A DNA stretch of 64,000 bases, taken from NCBI GenBank assembly GCA_029465975.1, contig CM055748.1, forward strand, positions 14,580,627 to 14,644,626. Direction: 5' to 3'. The notes below the pieces were generated by a model. That model had not been told where the DNA came from and did not search any database. It worked only from the letters and a program-made list of their open reading frames with translations. Made by a program: the position numbers and the translations under genes. The stretch is from Dallia pectoralis. Lineage: Eukaryota; Chordata; Actinopteri; Esociformes; Umbridae. The first letter of the stretch is position 1, and the number at the start of each line of letters is the position of its first letter. Shown one piece after another: positions 1 through 11,456 of this stretch.

Positions 1-58
1 ATGGGTCTGATGATGATAATGATGATGGGTCTGATGATGATGATGATGATGATGGGTC

Positions 59-90
<32 letters not shown>

Positions 91-235
91 GGTCTGATGA
101 TGATAATGATGATGGGTCTGATGATGATGATGATGATGGGTCTGATGATGATGATGATGGGTCTGATGATGATGATAGGTCTGATGATGATGATGATGAT
201 GATGATGATGGGTCTGATGATGATAATGATGGGTC

Positions 236-282
<47 letters not shown>

Positions 283-400
283 GGTCTGATGATGATGATG
301 ATGATGATAATGATGGGTCTGATGATGATGATGATGATGATGATGATGGGTCTGATGATGATGATGATGATGATGGGTCTGATGATGATAATGATGGGTC

Positions 401-435
<35 letters not shown>

Positions 436-511
436 GGTCTGATGATGATGATGATGATGGGTCTGATGATGATGATGATGATGATGGGTCTGATGATGAT
501 AATGATGGGTC

Positions 512-546
<35 letters not shown>

Positions 547-772
547 GGTCTGATGATGATAATGATGATGGGTCTGATGATGATGATGATGATGATGGGT
601 CTGATGATGATAATGATGATGGGTCTGATGATGATGATGATGATGGGTCTGATGATGATGATGATGATGGGTCTGATGATGATGATGATGATGATGGGTC
701 TGATGATGATGATGATGATGGGTCTGATGATGATGATGATGATGATGGGTCTGATGATGATAATGATGGGTC

Positions 773-807
<35 letters not shown>

Positions 808-934
808 GGTCTGATGATGATAATGATGATGGGTCTGATGATGATGATGATGATGATGGGTCTGATGATGATAATGATGATGGGTCTGATGATGATGATG
901 ATGATGATGGGTCTGATGATGATAATGATGGGTC

Positions 935-966
<32 letters not shown>

Positions 967-1120
967 GGTCTGATGATGATGATGATGATGGGTCTGATGA
1001 TGATGATGATGATGATGGGTCTGATGATGATAATGATGATGATGGGTCTGATGATGATAATGATGATGGGTCTGATGATGATGATGATGATGATGGGTCT
1101 GATGATGATAATGATGGGTC

Positions 1121-1152
<32 letters not shown>

Positions 1153-1338
1153 GGTCTGATGATGATGATGATGATGGGTCTGATGATGATGATGGTGATG
1201 GGTCTGATGATGGGTCTGATGATGATGATGGGTCTGATGATGATGATGATGGGTCTGATGATGATGATGATGATGATGGGTCTGATGATGATGATGATGG
1301 GTCTGATGATGATGATGATGATGATGGGTCTGATGATA
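1..1338 (+). repeat. GATGAT / GGGTCTG minisatellite
   Basis: Runs of ATG triplets are interrupted by GGGTCTG about every 20-35 bp, with an occasional ATA. The long open frame it creates (poly-Met with GL pairs) follows from the triplet repeat and is not a gene. The array begins before the window. Confidence 0.95.
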
Positions 1339-1339
1339 T

Positions 1340-2150
1340 CAGCAGTCAGGGTACAGTTGTCTATGAGACCCTCCAAGAATATGCCGTCCCAGACAGTCAC
1401 AACCTAACACCAAACTAGTCATGCTGGATGATGGTGAGCTCGGTTTACACACACAAGGAATTTGTCCTGACCTCGATGGGGCATTAAGAACACATGTTTT
1501 AAAATCTGTTTCAAATTGTGTGGGCGGGCCTAGGTAGTCTCGTGCTAGAGGCATGTTCCTTAGACTCACCGCCGTTGGAAGAAGCTGTTCCTGTTGCAAG
1601 ATGTATTGGTCCTGATAGATCTACGTCGTCTGCCAGAGGGGGGTAATCTGAATAGTCCGTTGGGAGGGGTCTGCCTCAATCTCTGCTGCCTGCCTCAGTG
1701 ACAAGGCTTTGAACAGATTCTTACGAGACTTCAGCTTATATCCTGTTGTCCGCTCTGCAGAGCAGATGATGCGTTGGAGTCTATCTTTATCCTTGGCTGT
1801 AGCGTACCAGACAGTGTTAGAGGAGGTCAGGATGGACTTGATGATGGCTGTGTAAGCATTAATCACCATGAACAGTCTCTTGTGCTTTCTTTGTGAGAGG
1901 TGATGTTCAGCTCCCACTTAAGGTCCTGGGTGATGGTGTTGCCCAGGAAGCGAAAGGACTCCAATAAGTTGATAGGGGAGTCCCCCAGGACAAAAGTTAG
2001 CTGGGGTTATTTTCATAAAGTCCACTCTCATCTCCACTGTCTTTAGAGCATTGAGCTCCAAGTTGTTGAGACTGCACCAGGACACCAGACGATCAATTTC
2101 CCCACTGTACGCGGCCTCTTGACATTGGGTTCTTTGGCCTGCAAGATTCT
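1340..2150 (-). mobile_element. L2/CR1-like LINE relic, 3' end of the polymerase ORF
   Basis: Minus-strand frames at 1918-2150, 1621-1917 and about 1339-1599 hold consecutive pieces of the region after the reverse transcriptase core: a LVSWCSLNNLELN piece, then a SILTSSNTVWYATAKDKDRL piece. Stops and frame changes separate them, so it is a dead copy. The endonuclease relic at 62740-63260 is of a similar clade. Confidence 0.7.
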
Positions 2151-3250
2151 CCCTTTTTGCTCCAAACATAACGATGTCCATCATGGCCAAACAGTGGCCA
2201 GAGGCGGTTTTTATGGTGGTTTTGGAGCAGTAGCTTCTTCCTTGCGAAGGGGCCTTTTGTCACGAGTGGTGAGGTAGCGTTGCTACACGGACCTATTTCG
2301 GGGATGCACAGCCCTTATTTACGTTTGTCGTCACAGCTGTGTTCTATTTGTCGTTAGTTGGGATATAAAGGGGTTGCTAGAAAGTCACTCCTTGCTTAAC
2401 ATTGTTTCATGTCACATAGTTATAGAGGTGAGTGTTTGTGTGAATATAGTACCTGTTGTTCGTGAACGTTTTTGTATAAGTCGCTATATTGCGCATGTTT
2501 TGTTTAAGTTCAACAGTTTAGTGTGTTTTTCGCCATACTCGGTTTGTTTTACTTTGATTGTATTAATAAATCATACGTCTCTGCAGATGGCTTTCACCAC
2601 ATTACGGCGCTCAATCCGTGACACCTTTCAGGTTATTTAAATAATAATACGTTTTATTGTGGATATAGATACTTGTGTACCCTTTTCATGTTCACAAGGC
2701 ATATTGGTGTTGTTCTGGAAGTGATTTGCACTTTTTGCACCAAAGTACTTTCATCTTTAGGAGACAGAACTCGTCTCCTTTCTGAGATTTAAGACAACAG
2801 CGTGGTTCCACGGTGTTTATAATTGCATACCATTGTATTCATACAGATGAACAAGTACACTCAGGTGTTTGGAAATGCCTCGAAAGCATGAACCAGACTT
2901 GTGGAATTCATAAATTTCTCCTTCTGAGGTCATGGCTGCTTTCTTTACAAAAAGGCACAGAGTTTGAATGTAGGCCTTGAAATACAACCACAGGTGCACC
3001 TCCAATTGAATAATGAGATGTAAATTATCCTATAAGAAGCTTTTAAAGCCATGAAATAATTTCCTGGAATTTTGAAAGCTGTTTAAAAGCAGAGTCAACT
3101 TACTGTATGCCACTGGAATTGTGATATAGGGAATAATAAGTTAAATTATCTGTCTGTAAACAATCGTTGGAAAAATGTATGGCATCATGCACAAAGTAGA
3201 TATCCTAACAGACTTGCCAATACATTTGTTTGTTACTATCAAATCTATAT
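2150..3250 (-). mobile_element. Tc1/mariner relic (Sleeping Beauty-like family)
   Basis: The plus strand carries the reverse complement of a fish Tc1 transposase gene and its terminal region, recognisable at ctccaaacataacgatg, ttttggagcagtagcttc, ttgcaccaaagtactttc, gaaccagacttgtgg and gcacaaagtagatatcct. Stops and deletions throughout show it is inactive. A solo LTR (2258-2623) interrupts it at the sequence ggcctttcaggttat. Family identification is from memory of the consensus. Confidence 0.75.
2253..2628 (+). mobile_element. Solo LTR (family 1) with CCTTT target duplication
   Basis: The LTR is 2258-2623 (366 bp), starting TGTCACG and ending GTGACA. Perfect 5-bp target duplications CCTTT lie at 2253-2257 and 2624-2628. 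A TATA box (TATAAA, 2364-2369) and a poly(A) signal (AATAAA, 2565-2570) are spaced as in an LTR. No internal region is present, so this is a product of LTR-LTR recombination. A second copy is at 21865. Confidence 0.85.
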
Positions 3251-3470
3251 AGTGCTATATAAAGTTTTGATGATGCGTTGGCATGCGTTGGCATAATCTA
3301 AACGGGTGCATTAGTCGAATAAAATGTTGCCAAATGAGAATAACTACCTAGTTAAATAAAGGTTATTTAAAAATATTCTAATTTGTTAAATAATGTATTC
3401 AGAAAAGTTTTTTTTCAAAGTATAAATGTAATTAAAGTAATGAGATAAACATTCCATTTTGTCCACTTAC

Positions 3471-3503
3471 CCTTCTCCTTATATTGTTGTTTAAGTTTCT
3501 GCT
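3471..3503 (-). CDS. Mini-exon, B-like type, 33 bp
   Basis: Encodes EQKLKQQYKEK when the first codon is completed by the upstream donor G. The acceptor reads GTTTACAG and the donor G|GTAAGTGGAC on the minus strand. It is the lowest-coordinate copy and therefore the most 3' exon seen. It differs from the common B type at three residues, so it is an older copy than those at 31-56 kb. Confidence 0.7.
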
Positions 3504-3913
3504 CTGTAAACATGAAGAAAACACAATAATATAATAATTATAGTACCAATCATTGAAACCCTAAACTCAATGAGTTAGAGAGCTCCAGGTGATATAGTCA
3601 TAATCACACATAAATATAGTCATCACGGTTACACTCATTAAAACGTGGATCTCTGTGTTTAACAGAAAGACCAGGTAGGATTCTAGCTGAAAGAGATTCC
3701 TCCAACTCATTTGAGGAACTCAGTAGATGTTTGAAATTATTGTTTGCAGTATAAATTGTAGACGCCAGTCAAAATGTTTATGGAGGTCATTCAATTGCCT
3801 GACAACTACAACCCAGTTTGTGAACATGCGCATGTTTAGTAAATGTTTATTTTCCAGGTGAGATCATTTAATGTGTTTTATATTTCTTTATTTGATAATT
3901 ACAGTGCACTTAC

Positions 3914-3946
3914 CATTCTCATCCAGTTCCTGTTCATGCTGCTTCA
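3914..3946 (-). CDS. Mini-exon, divergent type, 33 bp
   Basis: Encodes VKQHEQELDEN; this is the only copy whose junction codon is GTG (Val) rather than GAG. The acceptor is TTTTACAG and the donor G|GTAAGTGCAC. The intron next to it (cacattcatatagtcatcatggtaac) is the same conserved intron motif found beside the other copies. Confidence 0.68.
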
Positions 3947-4221
3947 CTGTAAAACATGAAGAAAACACATTCATATAGTCATCATGGTAACGATTGGTTT
4001 ATACTCAACACCCCATATTACTCCATAGTATCCTGAACATACGTTTGTGTTTAGTATATATTTGTAAAAAAAATACTAGACGGTTTTTAGAGCTACCAGA
4101 TTGTCCTGTCCATGTCCAGCTGGTTGTACAGCTGTTCTGGAATTTGTTTAAGGACTCTGGACACAAGTCATCTGAACGTGCAAAAACATGTGCCACAAAG
4201 TCACAGTAACTTATATGTAAC

Positions 4222-4993
4222 TGTATCTATCACCATCTCTGTATCTATCCTCTGCCATCTCTGTGTCTATCCTCTGCCATCTCTGTGTCTATCCTCTGCC
4301 ATCTCTGTGTCTATCCTCTGCCATCTCTGTATCTATCCTCTGCCATCTCTGTATCTATCCTCTGCCATCTCTGTATCTATCCTCTGCCATCTCTGTATCT
4401 ATCCTCTGCCATCTCTGTATCTATCCTCTGCCATCTCTGTATCTATCCTCTGCCATCTCTGTATCTATCCTCTGCCATCTCTGTGTCTATCCTCTGCCAT
4501 CTCTGTGTCTATCCTCTGCCATCTCTGTATCTATCCTCTGCCATCTCTGTGTCTATCCTCTGCCATCTCTGTGTCTATCCTCTGCCATCTCTGTATATAT
4601 CCTCTACCATCTCTGTATCTATCCTCTGCCATCTCTGTATCTATCCTCTGCCATCTCTGTATCTATCCTCTGCCATCTCTGTGTCTATCCTCTGCCATCT
4701 CTGTGTCTATCCTCTGCCATCTCTGTGTCTATCCTCTGCCATCTCTGTATCTATCCTCTGCCATCTCTGTGTCTATCCTCTGCCATCTCTGTGTCTATCC
4801 TCTGCCATCTCTGTATCTATCCTCTGCCATCTCTGTGTCTATCCTCTGCCATCTCTGTGTCTATCCTCTGCCATCTCTGTATATATCCTCTACCATCTCT
4901 GTATCTATCCTCTGCCATCTCTGTATCTATCCTCTGCCATCTCTGTATCTATCCTCTGCCATCGCTGTATCTATCCTCTGCCATCTCTGTATC
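4222..4993 (+). repeat. 22-bp minisatellite, left part
   Basis: About 34 copies of a 22-bp unit reading CTCTGTATCTATCCTCTGCC plus AT, with a recurrent A/G variant (GTATCT or GTGTCT). Because 22 is not a multiple of three, all frames stay open and give long false ORFs. The array stops at a LINE 3' end and resumes at 12597. Confidence 0.95.
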
Positions 4994-6272
4994 TGGTTCA
5001 GGTTCAGGTTTATTGATATAGCCCATTTCATACACAGAACGGTAGCCCAATGTGCTTTACATCATCATAACAATAAAGATATAAATTAAAACAAGTAAAA
5101 ATACAATACAAGTTAATAATGATAATAATTGTAATAATAAAATACAAAGAATCAAATTCAAAACCCCCGATTAGTAAAAGGCATCAGTAAAAAGTTCAGT
5201 TTTTAATCTGGATTTAAAAATAGAGATGAACGGAGAGGCCTTAATATCTATAGGAAGATGATTCCAAAGACGGGCCGTATAACAGCTAAAGGCTGCCTCT
5301 CCTTGCTTGGTACGAGCACTGGATTGTACCAGTTGAAGTTTACCTGCTGGTCTAAGTGATCTTATAGGGCTATAGTTTTCAAACATTTCTGCTAAATAAA
5401 GAGGTCCTTGACCATTTAATGATTTAAAAACAAGAAGAAGGACTTTAAAATCAATTCTATAAATCACTGGTAACCAGTGTAGAGATTTTAAAATAGGTGT
5501 AATATGTTCTCTTCTTTTGGTTTTGGTCAATAGCCTTGCTGCTGCATTTTGAATTATTTGAAGAGATTTTATAGTTTTTTTAGGGAGCCCAGTGAAGAGA
5601 CCATTGCAGTAATCAATCCTGCTGGTAATAAAATCATGAATAAGCTTTTCTAGATCTACTTTTAGTATAAAGTTTCTAACCTTAGCAATGTTTTTTAAAT
5701 GAAAAAAAGCAGATTTTGTGACTGCCTTCATGTGGCTTTTGAAGCTTAGGTCGCTATCAAAAATGACCCCTAGGTTCCTAACAGTTTCTGCTACCTCAAA
5801 AACTTTTGATTCCAGTAGTGTGGCCGTCTTTAATCTCTGATCCTTTCTCCCGAAGACAATTACTTCAGTTTTATCTGTGTTTAATTTAAGAAGGTTTTTA
5901 GACATCCAGTCTTGAACTTGATCAAGACAATGATAGAGAGATTCAAGAGGAGCAAATTCATTGGGCGACAGGGATAAGTATAATTGTGTATCATCCGCGT
6001 AACTGTGGTAACTAATGGAATGATTTTTTTATAATTTGGCCAAGAGGAAGCATGTACAACTGAAACAAAAGGGGGCCAAGAATTGAACCCTGAGGAACAC
6101 CACATGTTAGGGGCATAGGAGCTGAGGCATGTTGACCAATAGACACATACAAACTCCTGTGCTCTAAATAGGACTTTAGCCAGCAGATGACAGAGCCAGA
6201 GAGACCCACACAGCTTTCAAGTCTTTCTATTAATATGTTTTGGTCAACAGTGTCAAACGCCGCACTGAGGTC
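4994..6272 (-). mobile_element. L2/CR1-like LINE, 3' part
   Basis: Read on the minus strand, the ORF at 5171-5905 carries the end of the reverse transcriptase and the C-terminal region (TDKTEVIVFG, LGVIFDSDLSF, RIDYCNGLFTGLP, LHWLPVIYRIDFK, LWNHLPIDI). The frame at 6012-6209 carries the preceding SWLKSYLEHR and VPQGSILGPLLF motifs. The 3' end at 4994 has short GGTTCA repeats typical of L2 tails. The element is interrupted at 6272 by an ERV and continues at 12086. Confidence 0.85.
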
Positions 6273-6897
6273 TGTTATGGAATTTTATGATCACTCAAGA
6301 AGTTTAGTTACATGTAAGTCATAGATGTTGTTTAGGCCAAAATGCACAGAGAAAGGAATGTGATCTTCAGGTTGCTAGAAGGGCCAAGGCTAGAAACAGA
6401 TGTCCCGAACACCTTATCTGTGATGGACTGTATGCCTCATCTTCTTCCTGTGTTTATCTACCATGTGTCTGGCCTCCCTTTTCTTGAGAGCACTGACCTT
6501 CGAGTTTTATGACAGCTTTATGTGTTTTCCAGATTATACTGTATAGTTGGTGGAATCATCTAACAGCTTCATCCTGTTCTCCATCAAGTATGGTTTAAGT
6601 TTGTGTGGAAGTATGTGCGTTACTTATTCTCAATAAATACTGTGTGAACTTCAGTCTCATCAGGTCAGTCTGATCCAGCACAGGTTATTGTCCTGTTGTC
6701 TGATGAAGGCTTTCCTCAAACCTATTCTTCAAGCTTGCTATAGGGATTGATCTGATCAATGCAAAAGCTTAAACCTGTATTTGAGAAATGGTTTCTTACT
6801 TGCAATTAAACAAGTTAAAATTGTCAACTGTAACATACTCTCGTGCGTCTTACTTTAAGTTCGAATTCAGCGATTAAAGTCTAAAATTTCCACGACA
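6273..6897 (+). repeat. 5' LTR of the ERV
   Basis: It starts TGTTATGG and ends CACGACA, 625 bp, with a poly(A) signal AATAAA at 6632-6637. The same sequence forms the 3' LTR, and a diverged solo copy is at 60190-60857. Confidence 0.92.
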
Positions 6898-6918
6898 CTT
6901 GGGGGCATCGTCCGAGAT
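6898..6918 (+). promoter_or_regulatory. Primer-binding site, proline-tRNA-like
   Basis: Directly after the LTR comes CTTGGGGGCATCGTCCGAGA. This resembles the proline-tRNA primer site of gammaretroviruses (TGGGGGCTCGTCC) but with an apparent extra base and a mismatch, so the tRNA assignment is tentative. Confidence 0.5.
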
Positions 6919-7521
6919 TCTTAACAAAGTAATCCGTATTTTTTCCAAAACAGGCTACATATCCTAAAGAGCGATATCATTTTTAATTTTTTTTTGAAAA
7001 AATTAACAGGCCAGGACTGTCTTTGGAGATAAGTGATACTATACAGAATTTTGAAACTCAAGGACCTAAAAATGCTGAATTGGGACAATGTTGGACGACA
7101 GTTTGACAACGGTTTTGATAAATTAACAAAATAGGCTCGTTAATTTTGACTTAATTCGTAAAGTTATTGTAATATTTTAAAGTTCTCTTAGAAATGGAAA
7201 ACAGTACTTCTAATCGGGTATTTGTTGATTTTGGTCTGGTAAAACGTGCACGTCAGGAATTATTAATTTCTGCAGCTCCAATCCTCCTCAACAAATGGGT
7301 GAGTGGAGAGCGCCAGACTGGAGAAATATTTACCTGTATGAAGTGTTAATACCTGTGTACAGTAGGAATAAAATGCTGTTCAATATAGGTTATCTGGGTG
7401 CGGTGAGACGGCTCGGTTATTCAGGATATCTCACTTAAAAGAACTGACGAGTTCATTAACACATATAGGACACTTCATTATATGCTAAAATTAGATTTGC
7501 GTCTTAAATATCGGTAACAAC
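6919..7521 (+). other. ERV leader (untranslated)
   Basis: This is the 5' untranslated leader between the primer site and the gag start at 7522. No ORF of note on the plus strand. It is where a packaging signal would be expected, but I cannot identify one from the sequence alone. Confidence 0.5.
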
Positions 7522-8346
7522 ATGGGTAATTATTTGTGTATTGGTAAACCTTCGGTGGATACTGAACGTTACGTTGTTGGACCGGCTAAAATAATGACGG
7601 ACAAATACGGAGACTGGACATGCGAACAATTAGACCTGTGGGAGTTATTGGGATTTCCTGTTAATGGCAGTTTTAGTCAGAGACAGATACTGTTGCTGAA
7701 AGACAAGTTGGAGTATTTTGAACAGGGTAAAATTAAGGTTTCACGGGGTAATCGGCAGAAAGTTGATTGGAAGGCATATAATAAGTGGAGAGAGCAGACT
7801 GATATACGGGCTAAGCGGTGTAGCACGGGGCTTGTTAATCGGTGTGTTCTAGCTTGTCCCAACCAGGTTGATGCTGCCTGTCCTCCTGCTGACCGACCCC
7901 CACCCTATCGCGGCGTTACCACAACAGCCCCAGCGGTACCAACTATGCCAACAGTATCGGACCTGATGGAGAACATTCCCGGAGAAGGACTCTACCCATC
8001 CTTATTCGGCCTCGACAGAGTTTCACCCGCCGCTGAGAGAACCCAGAGTACCACTGCGGCCTGTCCCAGAGAACAACACAGCTTTGATGCCGGGCAATTC
8101 CCTATGGTGGAGGTAGCCAACCCAGCTGGTGGAGGAGACACGGATAACCCAGCGACTATACTAGTCTACAGACCGTGGTCACCTGCCGACCTGAGAGACG
8201 TGGCTTCTACACTACCTGACCCAGAAACAGAAGGTGGAGAGGAATTTGTCCGTGTGTTTCTACAGATCGTGAATCAATATAGACCGACCTCTGTGGAGAT
8301 TGAAACGATTTTGATGAAGGCCTTGCAACTAAAATGGGGAGAGTGA
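7522..8346 (+). CDS. gag: ERV gag, matrix and N-terminal capsid part
   Basis: A 274-residue ORF starting MGNYLCIG, whose N-terminal Met-Gly fits a myristoylated retroviral matrix protein that targets Gag to the membrane. Residues about 1-110 are matrix-like; about 120-190 are Pro-rich and linker-like; the last 60 residues look like the start of capsid. The ORF ends at a TGA just after a run of G at 8336-8340, and capsid sequence carries on in another frame from 8334. That suggests a one-base change that split gag. It is a relic of an animal-virus gene and, as it stands, encodes only a truncated Gag. The assignment is by overall layout and the downstream zinc knuckle. Confidence 0.75.
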   Translation: MGNYLCIGKPSVDTERYVVGPAKIMTDKYGDWTCEQLDLWELLGFPVNGSFSQRQILLLKDKLEYFEQGKIKVSRGNRQKVDWKAYNKWREQTDIRAKRCSTGLVNRCVLACPNQVDAACPPADRPPPYRGVTTTAPAVPTMPTVSDLMENIPGEGLYPSLFGLDRVSPAAERTQSTTAACPREQHSFDAGQFPMVEVANPAGGGDTDNPATILVYRPWSPADLRDVASTLPDPETEGGEEFVRVFLQIVNQYRPTSVEIETILMKALQLKWGE

Positions 8347-9089
8347 AAAGAAACTGGCCTAGCGAGAGAAACATTATGTTCAATTGGGATGCGCACTCTG
8401 ACTACCGGAGTGCTGTGGAACAGCTGAGCACTGGACTTATCGCTGCTTTTCCTAAGCGAATGAACTGGGAAAAGATCGGTGATTGTAAACAGACACTGGG
8501 CGAGAAAGTTTCAGACTACAGGAATAGACTCGAAAAAGCCTTTGAATTACACAGCGGAATGGGAAAGAGACCGGACGGTGATGAAGAGTCGGCCTGGGAG
8601 CAACAGTGTAAAATTAGGTTAGTTGCAGGCCTTCTACCAGACATTAGGAAGCACATTCAAAACCACTGTGTAGACCTGGATGAGGGTCGCATGGAAACCG
8701 TCTGGCCGTATTTTAAGCACGCTGAAAGAGTCTACGAGGACCAGCTGTACAAACAGACCGAAGAAAGACGGGAGCGTGAAACGCAAATTCAGATGGCCCA
8801 ACTGGACTTCTACAGCAGAGGCTACTCAGGAGGGAGACGGAGACGGAGACGGAGAGCAAGCAGGAGAGGACAATCCAGAAACCAGGGTGATAACTCCAGC
8901 CAAAGTCCCAACTCTGATAGCTGTTTCAACTGTGGTGCATTTGGACACTGGGCTCGTGACTGCACTGTGCCGGACACTAGAGACTATTACCATGGGAACA
9001 GAGACAGTATGGGAGACGGTGATGGCACAACAGCAGACGACCAACTGGAGCGTCACAGGACCCATGGCTGCCACGGACGGGGGTACTGA
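8334..9089 (+). CDS. gag: ERV gag, C-terminal capsid and nucleocapsid part
   Basis: A 251-codon open frame overlapping the previous ORF by 13 bp in another frame. Residues about 55-70 (QTLGEKVSDYRNRLEKAF) resemble the capsid major homology region. A basic tract (GGRRRRRRRASRRG) precedes one CCHC zinc knuckle, CFNCGAFGHWARDC (residue about 197, 8922-8963), with spacing C-x2-C-x4-H-x4-C, the nucleocapsid RNA-binding motif. The ATG at 8336 is probably not a true start, since the piece reads as a continuation. The frame ends at 9089 without a protease or polymerase behind it. Confidence 0.78.
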   Translation: MGRVKRNWPSERNIMFNWDAHSDYRSAVEQLSTGLIAAFPKRMNWEKIGDCKQTLGEKVSDYRNRLEKAFELHSGMGKRPDGDEESAWEQQCKIRLVAGLLPDIRKHIQNHCVDLDEGRMETVWPYFKHAERVYEDQLYKQTEERRERETQIQMAQLDFYSRGYSGGRRRRRRRASRRGQSRNQGDNSSQSPNSDSCFNCGAFGHWARDCTVPDTRDYYHGNRDSMGDGDGTTADDQLERHRTHGCHGRGY

Positions 9090-11443
9090 CGGTCAGAGGG
9101 GACGGGCAGGAAAACATCAACCCGGTGAGATCAAACCATTATGTTATCCTGTAATTAATCAATTATGATAGTATCTAAAGTTAAAGTAATTTTGTTCGGA
9201 TGTTTAGTGCTGAGTGTTGAGTTGATATGCAGACGTATGGTTGTGTGAGATTTTCGTTCCACTGGGGAGGAGTACGGGTGTCTTGGCACTATGCTTACGC
9301 TTAAAGTTAGGTGTTTAGCGTAGGGTAGCGTACATTGCGTATCACCTGATAAACGGTGTTTGTCAGGTCCGTGCAGCTCGGAGAGCGTGACTGGACCCAT
9401 GATGGTTGATATCTCATTGTAACCTATGTCATCTGATATTGTGTTAGTAGAAAATACACTACCGGTTACAACTAGAAGACTGCATAGCTCTGTCAGGTTA
9501 ATATCTCAGTAGAGATCAGCTCATTGTTACTGAGAGGTCTTATTTTTCGCTGTCCAGGTTCGTACGCGTACGCAAATATCATATTAAAATACCCTAGGTG
9601 TGATTCATGCATGATCTGGGGTAAAGCTTCATGAAGTTGGGACAGGGGTCCCAGGCCAAAGTTTTGTCGACACATTTATTTTCAGGTTTTCCTGTGCACG
9701 AGGAATTCCTATTTTATTGTATTGTTTTTCTTAGGCCTTATGTAACATTTGCGCTAATGACATAATTAAGAGTTTTTCCGACTATAACTCTGCATGTTTT
9801 TACCTGGAACACTATATGTTCCATTTTGTTTGTTTTGTAGGACTACATTCTAGGTTATAGGGAGATTATATTCTAGTTATATGCTATGGTTATTCGTTTT
9901 GTGAAGTTGAATAAGGACATTTTGGATTTGTTCCTCTAAATGTTGGCATGATGATATAATGAATGACCATGTGGGTTAAGTGTATTTCTGATACACCCTT
10001 TTATTTTTTATTATTGGCTTTTGACTATATTTGAGTAACATGTTTAAGACATTCTGAGTTCTTGATTGTTAAAAGGGCAGAAAGTTAATTGTAACTCTTT
10101 ATCTCCCTGTCTAGAGATGGTTTCTGTTAATTTAGGGGTGTTTATGAACTTTTCTCTGACCCTCCCTGGGTTGCTTCTCTGGCTCAAAAAGAGGGGGCAC
10201 ACCCAAGTTGCTTATTTAGAGGGGGGGGCTGGTTTACTGTGTGATTGTGAGGTGGCTCAGCCCAGAGCTAACAGATGGCTGGTCATAAACCATGTTTTAG
10301 TCACGTGTTTACTCTTGGATAAATTTAAGAAGTTGGTTGTTTTCTCCATTGTTGATGAACTGAAGGAGAAAACAAGAGGGGAAGTGACGTAATAAACATA
10401 TTCAAGAATATAGCATTTGTTAAATTTGGATTTCAGGCAATTGAAGTGTTTAATTTGATAGAATGCCTAAACATTTGAATGGTTGAGGAGAATAGCTATT
10501 ACAAATGTATTTGGCTTAGCAAAATTAAAGCTGAACAGTAAACACAATGTAATTCTATTGTTAAAGATGTTAACTGACACATGGAATGCAATAACTGTTT
10601 GCAGGTTGTGTCGCATTAAAAATCAACAGGTTGGACCATGAACAACTGGAGCAGAGCATCTGAGCCCTACCCCCACGCACACACACACACACACATATAT
10701 CAGAAGCTAACTGAATGACTTTAGGTACAGACCACAGAAAAGGTCAAACCAGAACCAAGGAAAAACGTGTCATCCAGACCACAAAGAAGGCAATTACTAA
10801 ATTGTGTGAATGTTTTTGTACACTTTTCAAGGAAGTTATGGACTGTAAAGTGAAAAAGGTGAACATGTTGCAGATTTCAGAAATCATCTTGAACGTCGGT
10901 TTGAGTTGTACAAAGGGAAAACAAGAACATTGAACACACACATTGTGCATCTCTGGACAATTAAAGAATGGCCACTGTTTGGACACACACATTAAATATG
11001 TTGAAAGAGCCTACCAGGGCTGAGAAGATGGAAAAGGAACATTTATACACTCACACCATGATTAAAATCCTCATTTCTGATGATCAAAGAGTGCCATATT
11101 TGAGTGCCATAACATATTTACTGATGTTTTTTCTAATATGTTAAATGATTAGCTCCTCACACACTAGGTAGAGGACTAGAAACCCATAATGAGAAAATGA
11201 CTGTGTTGAATATTGATAATTACTGTACTGACAGTAGATTATTTCAATTGATTGTGAATTCTGTTTTTATGTTTGGTAAAGGTATTTTTCTTAACAGGTT
11301 ATAGTTTCAGACATATGACAGTGGTGAATTCATATATTCCTGATTGTTTCTGAGTAATTATTAAGCTTGAGTGAACTAAAATTTAGAGTTGACACTAAAA
11401 ACATTGTTTAAATTGTTTAACATGATTAAGGGTTTATAATGTT
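9090..11443 (+). other. ERV interior without recognisable pol or env
   Basis: About 2.3 kb of AT-rich sequence containing only short ORFs, the longest plus-strand one at 10066-10392 (108 codons). I see no reverse transcriptase, integrase or envelope motif in any frame. A (CA)n tract lies at 10675-10696. It may be a deletion remnant or replacement sequence carried by a non-autonomous element. Confidence 0.6.
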
Positions 11444-11451
11444 AAAAAGGG
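11444..11451 (+). promoter_or_regulatory. Polypurine tract of the ERV
   Basis: AAAAAGGG, followed by CAGAT, lies directly before the 3' LTR, where plus-strand DNA synthesis is primed in retroviruses. Confidence 0.65.
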
Positions 11452-11456
11452 CAGAT

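Larger units (their letters stand above)
3251..4221. other. Intron sequence around the two 3'-most mini-exons
   Basis: AT-rich DNA. Apart from the mini-exons at 3471 and 3914, it holds degenerate copies of the intron motif shared by the array (gaccaggtaggattct, gaggaactcagtag). Nothing else was recognised. Confidence 0.6.

Noticed and set aside
1..1407. 468-codon open frame rich in Met and Gly-Leu
   Set aside because: It is a translation of the ATG/GGGTCTG minisatellite, has no complexity and continues off the window.
4112..5089. Three overlapping long frames (ILCHLCVYPLPS repeats)
   Set aside because: A 22-bp repeat without stops is open in all three frames; the same peptide in every frame shows it is an artefact. 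The same applies to 12573-12927.
9155..9400. Minus-strand frame in the ERV interior
   Set aside because: Opposite to the element's transcription, with no recognisable motif.
10066..10392. 108-codon frame in the ERV as an envelope or accessory gene
   Set aside because: No signal peptide, cysteine pattern or fusion motif; hydrophobic only in patches, and no better than chance for AT-rich DNA.
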